Origin: Bacillota bacterium
Lineage (GTDB): Bacteria > Bacillota > Clostridia > Acetivibrionales > DTU013
NCBI GenBank assembly: GCA_023412665.1
Contig: JAEZCA010000055.1
Location: 1 to 59,961, forward strand
Direction of reading: 5' to 3'
DNA length: 59,961 nt
In this document: in pieces, positions 1 through 7,730 of the stretch
Numbering within the stretch: the stretch's first letter is position 1
Layout: every line of letters begins with the position of its first letter
Program-made: the position numbers and the translations under genes
Notes under the pieces: model-generated
What the model saw: the letters and a program-made list of their open reading frames with translations, nothing else
Database searches by the model: none
What the model was told of the DNA's origin: nothing

Positions 1-25
1 CGGCATTAAGATGGCGGGGATGTAA
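1..25 (+). CDS. C-terminal tail of an upstream gene (partial)
   Basis: Reading from base 2, one frame gives GIKMAGM followed by TAA at 23-25. This is probably the end of a gene that starts before the window. The tail resembles the Met-rich C-termini of several other proteins in this element, for example the ones ending at 10316 and 23420. The stop codon lies inside a terminator-like hairpin. Only seven residues are visible, so the identity is unknown and even the frame is uncertain. Confidence 0.3.
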
Positions 26-42
26 GCCCGCCTTTCCCTTTT
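13..42 (+). terminator. Rho-independent terminator-like hairpin
   Basis: GGCGGG (13-18) pairs perfectly with CCCGCC (27-32) across an 8-nt loop, followed by a T-rich stretch (TTTCCCTTTTG). It overlaps the stop codon of the upstream partial gene and precedes the small membrane protein at 89. It could end the upstream transcript or act as a partial attenuator within a long ICE operon. Confidence 0.5.
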
Positions 43-88
43 GTTATCCATAACAACCATAAACAAAAAAAATTGGAGGTAAATCACA

Positions 89-352
89 ATGAAAAAGCTC
101 GTAAAAAACATCATAAATAAGGCAAACCAAATGATCACCAAGGTAGTGGTCAAAGCCACAGTAATGCTCCTTAAGTCCCGCGCTCTTCTCTGCTCCCAGA
201 GCGGTGAAGGCTTCGTGGATACAGCCATCAAAATCCTGATGGCCGTCGTCATCGGCGCCCTTGTCCTCGGCGGTCTCTATGCCCTGTTCGGCGAAACGGT
301 TCTGCCTACCTTGAAGCAGCGTATTGTCGATATGTTCAACTATGGGAACTGA
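89..352 (+). CDS. Small single-pass membrane protein, pilin-like (DUF6133-like)
   Basis: An 87-residue protein with a strong ribosome binding site (TTGGAGG) upstream of its ATG. A basic N-terminus is followed near residues 35-50 by a Ser-Gln-Ser-Gly-Glu-Gly-Phe-Val-Asp segment and then a single hydrophobic helix (about 48-68). That order (polar Gly-Glu motif, then a helix) is like Flp/TadE-type pilins, whose leader is cut after Gly by a prepilin peptidase. The next gene encodes such a peptidase. I infer a pilin-like subunit of the Tad-like module; the match to DUF6133 is from memory. The gene overlaps the next one by 11 nt. Confidence 0.55.
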   Translation: MKKLVKNIINKANQMITKVVVKATVMLLKSRALLCSQSGEGFVDTAIKILMAVVIGALVLGGLYALFGETVLPTLKQRIVDMFNYGN

Positions 353-785
353 TCTGGACGCATTGTCCCAGCTAACACCGCTTCTGCAGGGCGGCCTTTT
401 TGCTGCCCTGCTCCTGGCGGCCTCGGTCTCCGATATCCGAAGGAAAATTATACCCGACAGCATCTGCCTTGGAATCGCCCTGACCGGTCTGCTCACCTTT
501 GAACCGGTGAAGCTGGCTGGCATTCTCGCCGCAGCGCTCTTTTTAATTACCGCTCTGCTTTTTGGCGGTATGGACGGGGGAGATATCAAGCTCATGGCGG
601 CGGCAGGGCTGGTGCTTGGCTTCAACAAAAGCATGGCGGCTACACTCATTGGCTTAACTGCCCTGCTGGTATTCCATGCAGGCAATACCATAATCCAAAT
701 GCTGCGCGGTAGGACTACTCAAAAGTCATATCCGCTCGCGCCTTTTCTTTCCCTCGGCTGCCTCGCAGCCTACTTCATATTTTAA
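342..785 (+). CDS. Prepilin peptidase, A24/TadV (CpaA) family
   Basis: A polytopic protein of about 147 residues carrying the two aspartate motifs of A24 aspartic prepilin peptidases. These are an Asp-Ile-Arg motif with following Ile-Pro-Asp after the first helix, and GGMDGGDIKL (a GxGD-type motif) mid-protein. Its length fits the short TadV/CpaA type without the N-methylation domain. It should cleave the leaders of the pilin-like proteins at 89, 6071 and 6463 at the membrane. The ATG at 342 overlaps the previous gene; an in-frame TTG at 324 is an alternative start. Neither has an obvious ribosome binding site, so translation may be coupled. Confidence 0.8.
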   Translation: MGTDLDALSQLTPLLQGGLFAALLLAASVSDIRRKIIPDSICLGIALTGLLTFEPVKLAGILAAALFLITALLFGGMDGGDIKLMAAAGLVLGFNKSMAATLIGLTALLVFHAGNTIIQMLRGRTTQKSYPLAPFLSLGCLAAYFIF

Positions 786-798
786 GGAGGAACACCCT

Positions 799-1641
799 AT
801 GAGCTTTCTAAAAAACCGCACGGTGCTGGGAGTTATCTGCATTGTGCTTTCTTTACTCATCTGTTTTGCGCTCACGCCACTGTTCAATCAGAGCGTATCA
901 CAGAAAACGACCGTCATCCGTGTAGTGAAGGACATAAAAACAGGCGACGCTATCACTAAAGATATGATCCAGACTGTGGAGGTCGGTGGTTACAATCTGC
1001 CGGAGGACGTGATCAAGCAGCAGGACAGCGCACTTGGCAAATACGCTGTGGCAGATTTATCCCCCGGCGACTATATCCTCACAGCTAAGCTGTCGGACTC
1101 TCCGGCATCGGAGAACGCCTACCTGTACAACCTGAACGGTGACAAGCAGGCCATATCTGTCAGTATCAAAAACTTTGCCGGAGGCTTGTCAGGCAAGCTG
1201 ATATCAGGTGACATCGTATCGGTTATTGCGCCGGATTATAAAAAGCAGGGCTTGACCGTAATCCCTCCGGAGCTGACCTATGTGGAGGTCATTGGCGTGA
1301 CCGCCAGCTCCGGCTATGACACGGATCAGCAGGACGCCAACACAGATTCGTCCGCAAAGGATAATAGTGAGAAGCAGCTCCCCGCCACCGTCACCCTGCT
1401 GGTCTCGCCGGAGCAGGCCAAAATCCTCGCGGAGCTGGAGGTGGACGGCAAACTCCATCTGTCCCTTGTTTACAGAGGCTCCAAAGAACCTGCCGCAAAA
1501 TTTACAGAGCTTCAGGACAAGGTAATAAAAATTCTTTATCCGAAGCCTGCGGCGCAGACGTCCTCACAGACCGGACAACCACCAATTCAGGAAGCGCCTG
1601 CTGTGCCTGAAAATCCCGTACAGGAAGCCGGAGGTGAGTAA
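799..1641 (+). CDS. cpaB: Flp pilus assembly protein CpaB/RcpC-like (SAF domain)
   Basis: A 280-residue protein with an N-terminal membrane anchor (about residues 8-28). A SAF/beta-clip domain follows, containing VVKDIKTGDAITKDMI and the later LSPGDYILTAKL segment, as in CpaB/RcpC. These periplasm-side or cell-surface proteins help assemble the Tad pilus. The C-terminus (about 240-280) is Pro/Gln/Glu-rich and looks disordered. AAGGAGG lies just upstream of the ATG. It is followed directly by the CpaE-like gene. Confidence 0.8.
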   Translation: MSFLKNRTVLGVICIVLSLLICFALTPLFNQSVSQKTTVIRVVKDIKTGDAITKDMIQTVEVGGYNLPEDVIKQQDSALGKYAVADLSPGDYILTAKLSDSPASENAYLYNLNGDKQAISVSIKNFAGGLSGKLISGDIVSVIAPDYKKQGLTVIPPELTYVEVIGVTASSGYDTDQQDANTDSSAKDNSEKQLPATVTLLVSPEQAKILAELEVDGKLHLSLVYRGSKEPAAKFTELQDKVIKILYPKPAAQTSSQTGQPPIQEAPAVPENPVQEAGGE

Positions 1642-1642
1642 G

Positions 1643-2455
1643 ATGCTCAATTTCATGAAAGGGAGCGTCTTCTCCCGCAAGCAGGCTGAGCTCGTGCCGG
1701 AGGAACCGGCGCAGGACGTGCAGGTGCTTGCGGTATGGGGCAGTCCCGGCAGCGGAAAGACCACGGTGAGTGTTCGCCTCGCAAAGTATCTGGCGGATCA
1801 GAAAAAGAACGTGGCCCTGCTATTATGTGACATGACCACGCCCATGCTGCCCTGCATCTGTCCGCCTAGCGACCTGGAATGCGAGCGTTCCCTCGGCAGC
1901 ATCCTCGCCGCCACCCATGTGACGGACCTGCTCATCAAGCAGAACTGCGTCACCCATAAGAAGCTGGACTACCTGACCATTATCGGCATGCTCAAGGGTG
2001 AGAATGTGTTTACCTACCCGCCGTATTCCCAGGAGCTTGCTGCCGAGCTGATCAACCATCTGCGGGACGTTGCGCCGTACATCATCATCGACTGTGGAAG
2101 CGCCATCGCCCACGATATCCTGTCGGCGGTATCCCTGCTGGAGGCGGATTCTGTTCTCCGGCTGGTAAACTGCGACCTGAAATCCGTCAGCTACCTGTCC
2201 AGCCAGCTCCCGCTCCTGAAGGATCAGAAATGGGACGCCGATAAGCAGTACAAGGTAGCCTCCAACATCAAGTCCAATCAGGCGGGAGAGCATATAGAGT
2301 CGGTCTTGGGCAATGTCGCCTTCAAGCTTTCACATTCGGACGAGCTCGATAATCTGGCTCTTGCGGGGAACCTGCTGGGAGATCTGACACTCAAGGACAG
2401 CAGGGGCTTTCGCAAGGAAATCGCCCGGCTCGCAAAGGAGGTGTTCGGCGTATGA
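1643..2455 (+). CDS. CpaE/MinD-like P-loop ATPase of the Tad-like module
   Basis: About 270 residues. GSPGSGKTT near residue 33 is a Walker A motif, and a later IIIDCGSAI segment resembles the MinD/ParA Walker B region. CpaE-type ATPases position or regulate Tad pilus machinery at the membrane. The ATG at 1643 is preferred because it sits 8 nt after GGAGG, while an upstream in-frame GTG (1634) overlaps that site. The receiver-like N-terminal domain of classical CpaE is missing, so the protein begins almost at the ATPase fold. The 3' end overlaps the CpaF-like gene by ATGA. Confidence 0.7.
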   Translation: MLNFMKGSVFSRKQAELVPEEPAQDVQVLAVWGSPGSGKTTVSVRLAKYLADQKKNVALLLCDMTTPMLPCICPPSDLECERSLGSILAATHVTDLLIKQNCVTHKKLDYLTIIGMLKGENVFTYPPYSQELAAELINHLRDVAPYIIIDCGSAIAHDILSAVSLLEADSVLRLVNCDLKSVSYLSSQLPLLKDQKWDADKQYKVASNIKSNQAGEHIESVLGNVAFKLSHSDELDNLALAGNLLGDLTLKDSRGFRKEIARLAKEVFGV

Positions 2456-3876
2456 GCAGAAAGAATCGCAGGAAGGCTGTGATTATCCCGGCGCTGACAG
2501 ACGACAGGCCGCACAGCGTCACCATGACAGGCAATCAGGGCCTGTTTTTTTCATCCAATGAAGCTGCCAGAGATTTCAACTCTGTGTTACATGAGGTGCA
2601 GGAGTACATTTCCAGCAAATATGCCGCGCTGATCACTGATGGCGGCAAAGAGGAAGTCAAGGCGCAAATCAAGCGGTACATCACCAAATATGTTCAGGAT
2701 TACCGAATTACTGTTGCGGGAATGACACAGGAGCAGTTGGTGGACGCCCTGTACACTGAGATGGCTGAGTTTTCATTTCTGACAAAATACATCTTCGGCG
2801 CAGGCATCGAGGAAATCGACGTAAACGCCTGGAACGACATCGAGGTGCAGTACAGCAGCGGAGTCACCAAAAAGCTGGATGAGCGCTTTGACAGCCCCGA
2901 ACACGCCATCAACGTAGTGCGCCGTATGCTTCATGTGTCCGGCATGGTGCTGGACAACGCTAGCCCCGCCATTTTGGGGCATCTCTCCAAAAACATCCGT
3001 ATCGCCGTGCTGAAAACCCCGCTGGTGGACGAGGACGTGGGGGTATCCGCTTCCATCCGTATCGTGAACCCTCAATCCATGCAAAGAGAGGATTTCATCC
3101 GAGGCGGCACGGCTACCGGACCGATGCTGGACTTTCTGGCTGAGTGCCTCAGATACGGCATTTCGGTCTGTGTAGCAGGAGCCACCAGCTCCGGCAAAAC
3201 CACGCTGGCAGGATGGCTTCTGACCACCATACCGAATAGCAAAAGAATATTCACCATCGAAAACGGCTCACGCGAACTAGCATTGGTACGCCAAAAGGAC
3301 GGCAAGGTATGCAACAGTGTCATCCATACCCTGACCCGCATGAGCGAAAACGACAAACAGAACATTGATCAGGACATTTTACTGGACATGGCCCTGCGCT
3401 TTAACCCTGAAATCATCTGCGTGGGCGAGATGCGCGGACCGGAAGCCTATGCCGCCCAAGAGTCGGCCAGAACCGGACACACGGTACTGACCACCATCCA
3501 CTCCAACAGCTGCGAAGCCACTTGGCGCCGCATGGTCACTCTGTGCAAAAGGAAATATGACATGGCGGACAACACGCTCATGGATCTGGTGACGGAAGCT
3601 TTCCCCATCGTGGTCTTCTCCAAACAGCTGGAGAACAAGCAGAGAAAGCTGATGGAGATTATGGAGTGCGAAATCCTGCCGGACGGCACACGCAACTTCC
3701 GCAGCCTGTTCCAGTTCCAAATCACAGAGAACCGCGTAGAGGACGGCAAATTCATCATAAACGGCTGCCACAGCGTGCTGCAGGGAATCTCCCCAAGCCT
3801 TCAGAAGCGTTTTCTGGAAAACGGGATGCCCCAGGATACCCTGAAACAAATCCTTGCGGCGGGAGGTGTTGCCTGA
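2452..3876 (+). CDS. cpaF: CpaF/TadA-family secretion ATPase
   Basis: A 474-residue type II/IV secretion hexameric ATPase. Walker A is GATSSGKTT near residue 243, the Walker B region is EIICVGEMRGPEA near 321, and the His-box TGHTVLTTIHSNS follows near 343. The N-terminal helical domain (about 45-150) is typical of CpaF. In Tad systems this enzyme powers pilus extension and retraction with TadB and TadC. Start and stop codons overlap its neighbours (ATGA with cpaE, TGATG with tadB), consistent with one translationally coupled operon. Confidence 0.88.
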   Translation: MSRKNRRKAVIIPALTDDRPHSVTMTGNQGLFFSSNEAARDFNSVLHEVQEYISSKYAALITDGGKEEVKAQIKRYITKYVQDYRITVAGMTQEQLVDALYTEMAEFSFLTKYIFGAGIEEIDVNAWNDIEVQYSSGVTKKLDERFDSPEHAINVVRRMLHVSGMVLDNASPAILGHLSKNIRIAVLKTPLVDEDVGVSASIRIVNPQSMQREDFIRGGTATGPMLDFLAECLRYGISVCVAGATSSGKTTLAGWLLTTIPNSKRIFTIENGSRELALVRQKDGKVCNSVIHTLTRMSENDKQNIDQDILLDMALRFNPEIICVGEMRGPEAYAAQESARTGHTVLTTIHSNSCEATWRRMVTLCKRKYDMADNTLMDLVTEAFPIVVFSKQLENKQRKLMEIMECEILPDGTRNFRSLFQFQITENRVEDGKFIINGCHSVLQGISPSLQKRFLENGMPQDTLKQILAAGGVA

Positions 3877-4805
3877 TGATGACAATCCTTTTAATTGCCT
3901 GTGCCGGTTTCATCACCGGCGCTTTTCTTTTGCTCAGACTCTCCCCGCTGGAGTTTACCAACGGGCTGTTCGGGTTTCTAACACGCAAAAACAAGAGCAT
4001 TAAGGCGGAGATCAACGAAACCGCCCGGCGTAGAAAGCCGTCCTTCCTTCGCAGGGAAATCGCCGAGGTGCAGGAGATACTCGCCATAACCGGGCGAAGC
4101 TCCCGCTTCTCCATGATCTGTGCGGCGTCGCTGGTGTTCCTCGCGGTAGGCGCCAGCCTTGCCATCCTTATAGGCAACGTATTCCTCGTGCCGGTGACGG
4201 CAATCGGTATGATGTTCATCCCTTTTTGGTACATCAGGCTGACAGCCACGCATTACAAAAAGAACATCGCTGCGGAGCTGGAAACGGCGCTGTCCATCAT
4301 CACCACGGCATACCTGCGAAGCGAGGATATCCTTACTGCGGTGGAGGAAAGCATCCAGTATCTCAATCCTCCCGTGCGGAGCGTGTTCGCGGGATTTAAA
4401 ACGCAGGTGAAGCTCATCGACCCCGATCTGGACAAGGCGCTCCATGATATAAAGCCCAAAATCGACAACGAGGTGTTCCATGAGTGGTGCGACGCCATCG
4501 CCGCCTGCCAGCACGACCGCAGCCTCAAGACTACGCTGACCCCGATTGTTTCAAAGCTCTCAGACATGCGCATTGTGAACGCCGAGCTGGAATACCTGGT
4601 GTTTGAACCTCGCAAGGAATTCATCATCATGGCCCTGCTGGTAGCAGGCAATGTGCCCATCATGTATTTTCTCAACAAGGACTGGTATCACACCCTGATG
4701 CATACGGCGGTGGGGCAAATCATCCTCGCGGTCTGCGCCGCGGCGATATTTATCTCTACGGCTTTTGTCATCAGACTGACCAAGCCCATTGAGTACAGGA
4801 GGTGA
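3876..4805 (+). CDS. tadB: TadB-like inner-membrane platform protein (T2SS F domain)
   Basis: About 309 residues with an N-terminal helix (residues 2-20), two helices near 90-125, a cytoplasmic T2SS-F helical domain (about 130-250) and two C-terminal helices. This is the usual TadB layout. The ATG at 3876 shares its first base with the cpaF stop codon. Together with the TadC-like protein encoded next it should form the membrane base turned by the CpaF ATPase. Confidence 0.72.
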   Translation: MMTILLIACAGFITGAFLLLRLSPLEFTNGLFGFLTRKNKSIKAEINETARRRKPSFLRREIAEVQEILAITGRSSRFSMICAASLVFLAVGASLAILIGNVFLVPVTAIGMMFIPFWYIRLTATHYKKNIAAELETALSIITTAYLRSEDILTAVEESIQYLNPPVRSVFAGFKTQVKLIDPDLDKALHDIKPKIDNEVFHEWCDAIAACQHDRSLKTTLTPIVSKLSDMRIVNAELEYLVFEPRKEFIIMALLVAGNVPIMYFLNKDWYHTLMHTAVGQIILAVCAAAIFISTAFVIRLTKPIEYRR

Positions 4806-4813
4806 CGGAAAGA

Positions 4814-5683
4814 ATGACACAACTGTTTTTTACCGGAATACTCCTTGCCGTGGGCCTGTATTTCATTTTGGCAAGTCTTCTGAAGCTGCCCTCCATGGGT
4901 GTGGCCAAAGCTATGATGAACGCGGGAAGGAAGAATAAAAAGGCGGCCAAAACGCTGGAGGCATGGCTCATGACGGGAGCGGTCAAGCTCTCAAGATACA
5001 TCCGGATGGATGAGTACAAGCGCAGCCGCATGGCAAACGTCCTGAAAGCGGCCGGCATCAGCATGACGCCGGAGGTTTATTCGGCTTACGCCATCACGAA
5101 AGCCGGAGCCATCCTGCTGGGAGTGATACCCTGCCTGTTCGTCCTCCCGCTGCTCTCGCCGGTGCTGATTATCCTTGCGGTCCTGACATATTTCAAGGAA
5201 ACCCGTAAGGCTGACGAGCAGCTCAAGGAAAAGCGGGAGCAGATTGAGGGCGAGCTGCCGAGGTTTGTTTCCACCATTGAACAGACCCTGAAGTCCAGCC
5301 GTGATGTGCTGGCGATGATGGAAAACTACAAAAAGAACGCCGGTCACGCATTTGCCAGCGAGCTGGACGTGCTGACAGCGGATATGCGCTCGTCCTCCTA
5401 CGAGGCGGCGCTGACAAGGTTTGAGGCAAGGCTCAATTCACCCATGCTCTCCGATGTGGTCAGAGGACTCATCGGCGTCCTGCGCGGCGATGACAGCGCC
5501 GTGTATTTTCAGATGCTGGCTCACGACTTCAAGGCACTGGAGCTTCAACGGCTCAAAGGCCAGGCGCAGAAGATTCCGCCGAAGATCAGGATTTTCTCAT
5601 TTGTCATGCTGATGTGCTTCCTACTCACCTACATGGCAATCATCGTCATGGAGATTTTAAGCTCGCTCGACACAATGTTTTAG
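4814..5683 (+). CDS. tadC: TadC-like inner-membrane platform protein (T2SS F domain)
   Basis: About 289 residues: N-terminal helix, a basic region, two helices (about 95-130), a T2SS-F cytoplasmic helical bundle containing RFVSTIEQTLKSSRDVLAM, and a C-terminal helix. It pairs with the upstream TadB-like protein. The ATG at 4814 sits 9 nt after AGGAGG; an in-frame GTG at 4802 overlaps that site and is less likely. Overlap with the preceding stop indicates coupling. Confidence 0.72.
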   Translation: MTQLFFTGILLAVGLYFILASLLKLPSMGVAKAMMNAGRKNKKAAKTLEAWLMTGAVKLSRYIRMDEYKRSRMANVLKAAGISMTPEVYSAYAITKAGAILLGVIPCLFVLPLLSPVLIILAVLTYFKETRKADEQLKEKREQIEGELPRFVSTIEQTLKSSRDVLAMMENYKKNAGHAFASELDVLTADMRSSSYEAALTRFEARLNSPMLSDVVRGLIGVLRGDDSAVYFQMLAHDFKALELQRLKGQAQKIPPKIRIFSFVMLMCFLLTYMAIIVMEILSSLDTMF

Positions 5684-5702
5684 AGGGAGGTGTGAATGCG
5701 AA

Positions 5703-6077
5703 ATGGAGAAAAAAGATATTGAAAAGGAGCTTTCGGAAAAGCTCGAAGCTAACTATATCTCCTTCATGAAGGAGTGGGTGAAGCTGGAGCCGCTCCAGCT
5801 TATTGAAAAAGCGGAGGAAATCGCCGCCACCAAGCTGGTGTATGAGGAACTGAAAAACGGCTGGTATGATCAGGAGCATCTGGCATACCTGCTGCGCTTC
5901 AAAAATCCGCTGGAGGTGGTTCGAGACAAGTGGAGTGAGGAAAACGGCTCGGAAATGGTCTATGACGAGGATATGAGACATGCGCTCTGGTCGATTGCCA
6001 ATACGCGGGATGCCGAGCAGGACTATGAGCTGGATGAAGCCTATCTCTCACCTGAACAGGGGGTGCGGATGTGCTGA
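5703..6077 (+). CDS. Small acidic cytoplasmic protein, DUF3848-like
   Basis: A 124-residue acidic protein with no signal or membrane segment. The middle (KLVYEELKNGWYDQEHLAYLL...FKNPLEVVRDKW) resembles the DUF3848 family seen in clostridial mobile elements; function unknown. The ribosome binding site GGGAGG lies upstream and its end overlaps the next gene. Its place between the TadC-like gene and the pilin-like genes may mean a chaperone or regulatory role in the pilus module, but this is only inferred from position. Confidence 0.6.
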   Translation: MEKKDIEKELSEKLEANYISFMKEWVKLEPLQLIEKAEEIAATKLVYEELKNGWYDQEHLAYLLRFKNPLEVVRDKWSEENGSEMVYDEDMRHALWSIANTRDAEQDYELDEAYLSPEQGVRMC

Positions 6078-6466
6078 AGCTGCTCAAAAGTAAACGCGGC
6101 GAGGGGTATATCGATATGGCGGTGCTGGTGCTGTGCGTGATGCTGGTCATCGCCCTGGCGGTGAGTGTCCTGCCGGTGTTTGTAACAAAAAACAAGCTGG
6201 ATACCTACGCCACGGAACTCTGCCGTGAGGCGGAGATTGCCGGGCGTGTCGGCAGCGAAACTACCCTTCGTGCGCAGGTTCTCACCGAGAAAACAGGACT
6301 TGCCCCGAATGTATCGTGGTCGAAAACCGGAAGGCTTCAGCTCAATGAGGAATTCACCGTGACCGTCATCGTTCAGACCGACATCGGCATATTCGGCGGC
6401 TTCGGGAGCTTTCCCGTCACCCTGAAGGCTGAGGCCAGCGGAAAGAGCGAGGTGTACTGGAAATGA
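6071..6466 (+). CDS. TadE/pilin-like membrane protein (DUF4320-like)
   Basis: 131 residues with a GTG start overlapping the preceding gene. A short basic N-terminus with Gly-Glu-Gly-Tyr-Ile-Asp (about residues 10-15) precedes one hydrophobic helix (about 16-36), the arrangement of class III/TadE pseudopilins. The rest is a soluble domain rich in beta strands. Likely processed by the prepilin peptidase encoded at 342 and assembled into the Tad-like fibre. Overlaps the next gene by 4 nt. Confidence 0.65.
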   Translation: MLKLLKSKRGEGYIDMAVLVLCVMLVIALAVSVLPVFVTKNKLDTYATELCREAEIAGRVGSETTLRAQVLTEKTGLAPNVSWSKTGRLQLNEEFTVTVIVQTDIGIFGGFGSFPVTLKAEASGKSEVYWK

Positions 6467-7014
6467 AAATTGGAAGAATTTATGATATACTTAGAAGCAA
6501 AGGAGGCTCGTCCTTTCCGCTTGTCGTTGCCGTTACCCTCTCGCTTGTGATTGTATTTTGCGGAATTTCCGAATCCATACGGCTGATGATTGTAGCCCAG
6601 GGTGTTCGGGATGCCGTACAGTCCGCTGTTATTTCGACAATCAACGACAACTACGACAATGTGTACCACGGTGTTCGGGAAGGTTACAGCGGAGCATATC
6701 AGCCAAGCGCCTCCGACTTTCAAGAAAATCTGGATTATGGCGATATATATGGTAGGTTGGATCAGCTGCTGGGACTTCGGCAGGAAAACGGCTACCATAT
6801 GAAATATGCCGGTGATGACATGGAGTTCAGGCTGTCCGGACTTTCTGTCGACCTTGATAACATGCCGCTGGCTCCCGCAAGTCCCGATAATTCAAAAGGT
6901 CTGCTGGCTGATGTGGTCATACGGCTGGAGGTTCCGGTGTCCTTTGGCGGGAATAGCCTGCCGCCTATGACGATAAATCTCAGGGTCCAGGCCAAATATA
7001 TGCCGATATTTTGA
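6463..7014 (+). CDS. TadE/TadG-like pseudopilin
   Basis: 183 residues beginning with a basic stretch, Ser-Lys-Gly-Gly-Ser-Ser-Phe and a hydrophobic helix (about residues 15-38), followed by a soluble domain. This matches minor pilin architecture and follows another pilin-like gene with a 4-nt overlap. A second minor pilin of the Tad-like apparatus is the simplest reading. No closer family was recognised. Confidence 0.55.
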   Translation: MKIGRIYDILRSKGGSSFPLVVAVTLSLVIVFCGISESIRLMIVAQGVRDAVQSAVISTINDNYDNVYHGVREGYSGAYQPSASDFQENLDYGDIYGRLDQLLGLRQENGYHMKYAGDDMEFRLSGLSVDLDNMPLAPASPDNSKGLLADVVIRLEVPVSFGGNSLPPMTINLRVQAKYMPIF

Positions 7015-7109
7015 TCTGTTTTCGGATTGGCAATAGACTTCTGGAAACTTTTGTAGTATGGTGTGTCATTGAAAAGATACATCGACTTTTACACAAGGAG
7101 GTATCCTAA

Positions 7110-7664
7110 ATGAAACTGACAGACAAAACAAAAAAACGCCTGACCATCGCCGGACTCGGCGTGGTGTGCGCCGTACTTGTGATAGCAATAGCCTCGCAGT
7201 TTGAGCCGGTGGCTCCCAAAGGAGTATCCGTCCAGCCCTCAAGCACAGTATCTGACGAGGTAAACCCCGCTAATGTCATTCCTTCACCGTCAACGGAGGT
7301 AACCGTGCCGTCCATCAATCCGACTGAGTCTTCGGCTCCGCCTGCGGATACCGGAGATTCTACCGGAACCGAACAGAGCATACAGGCGGAGGTCACCAAG
7401 CCCACCGAACCACCGCAGGAGGTAAAGACCGACCCGTCCAAAACGCCGGACGGCCAGAAAGTAGATAAGGTTATCCCTGTGGAGCATGACAAGGTGACGA
7501 AGCCGGAGAATCCCCCATCTGGTACACCCGAGTCCGGAGATAAAAAGGACGGTAAAATATATGTCCCCGGCTTCGGCTGGATAGACGATAACGGCGGCGG
7601 AGTACAGCAAAACGATGTTGGCTCCGATGGTGATATTAATAAGCAAGTCGGAAACATGGACTAA
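7110..7664 (+). CDS. Anchored Pro/Thr-rich extracellular protein (DUF6550-like)
   Basis: 184 residues. A basic N-terminus and one hydrophobic helix (about 10-30) are followed by a long low-complexity Pro/Thr/Ser/Glu segment (about 35-140) and a short conserved-looking end containing YVPGFGWIDD. The layout suggests a stalk that crosses the cell wall, with the C-terminal piece presented outside. An AAGGAGG ribosome binding site precedes the ATG and a strong terminator follows. The family name is from memory and function is unknown. Confidence 0.55.
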   Translation: MKLTDKTKKRLTIAGLGVVCAVLVIAIASQFEPVAPKGVSVQPSSTVSDEVNPANVIPSPSTEVTVPSINPTESSAPPADTGDSTGTEQSIQAEVTKPTEPPQEVKTDPSKTPDGQKVDKVIPVEHDKVTKPENPPSGTPESGDKKDGKIYVPGFGWIDDNGGGVQQNDVGSDGDINKQVGNMD

Positions 7665-7682
7665 GAACAACTCATATAAGGT

Positions 7683-7710
7683 AAAAAGCACCGAGTAATC
7701 GGTGCTTTTT
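7683..7710 (+). terminator. Strong, possibly bidirectional terminator
   Basis: AAAAAGCACCGA (7683-7694) and TCGGTGCTTTTT (7699-7710) are perfect complements around a GTAA loop. The run of A before and T after the stem would work in both directions. It separates the Tad-like operon from the secreted protein gene at 7731. Confidence 0.85.
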
Positions 7711-7730
7711 GCTGTTAATGGAGGTATTGT

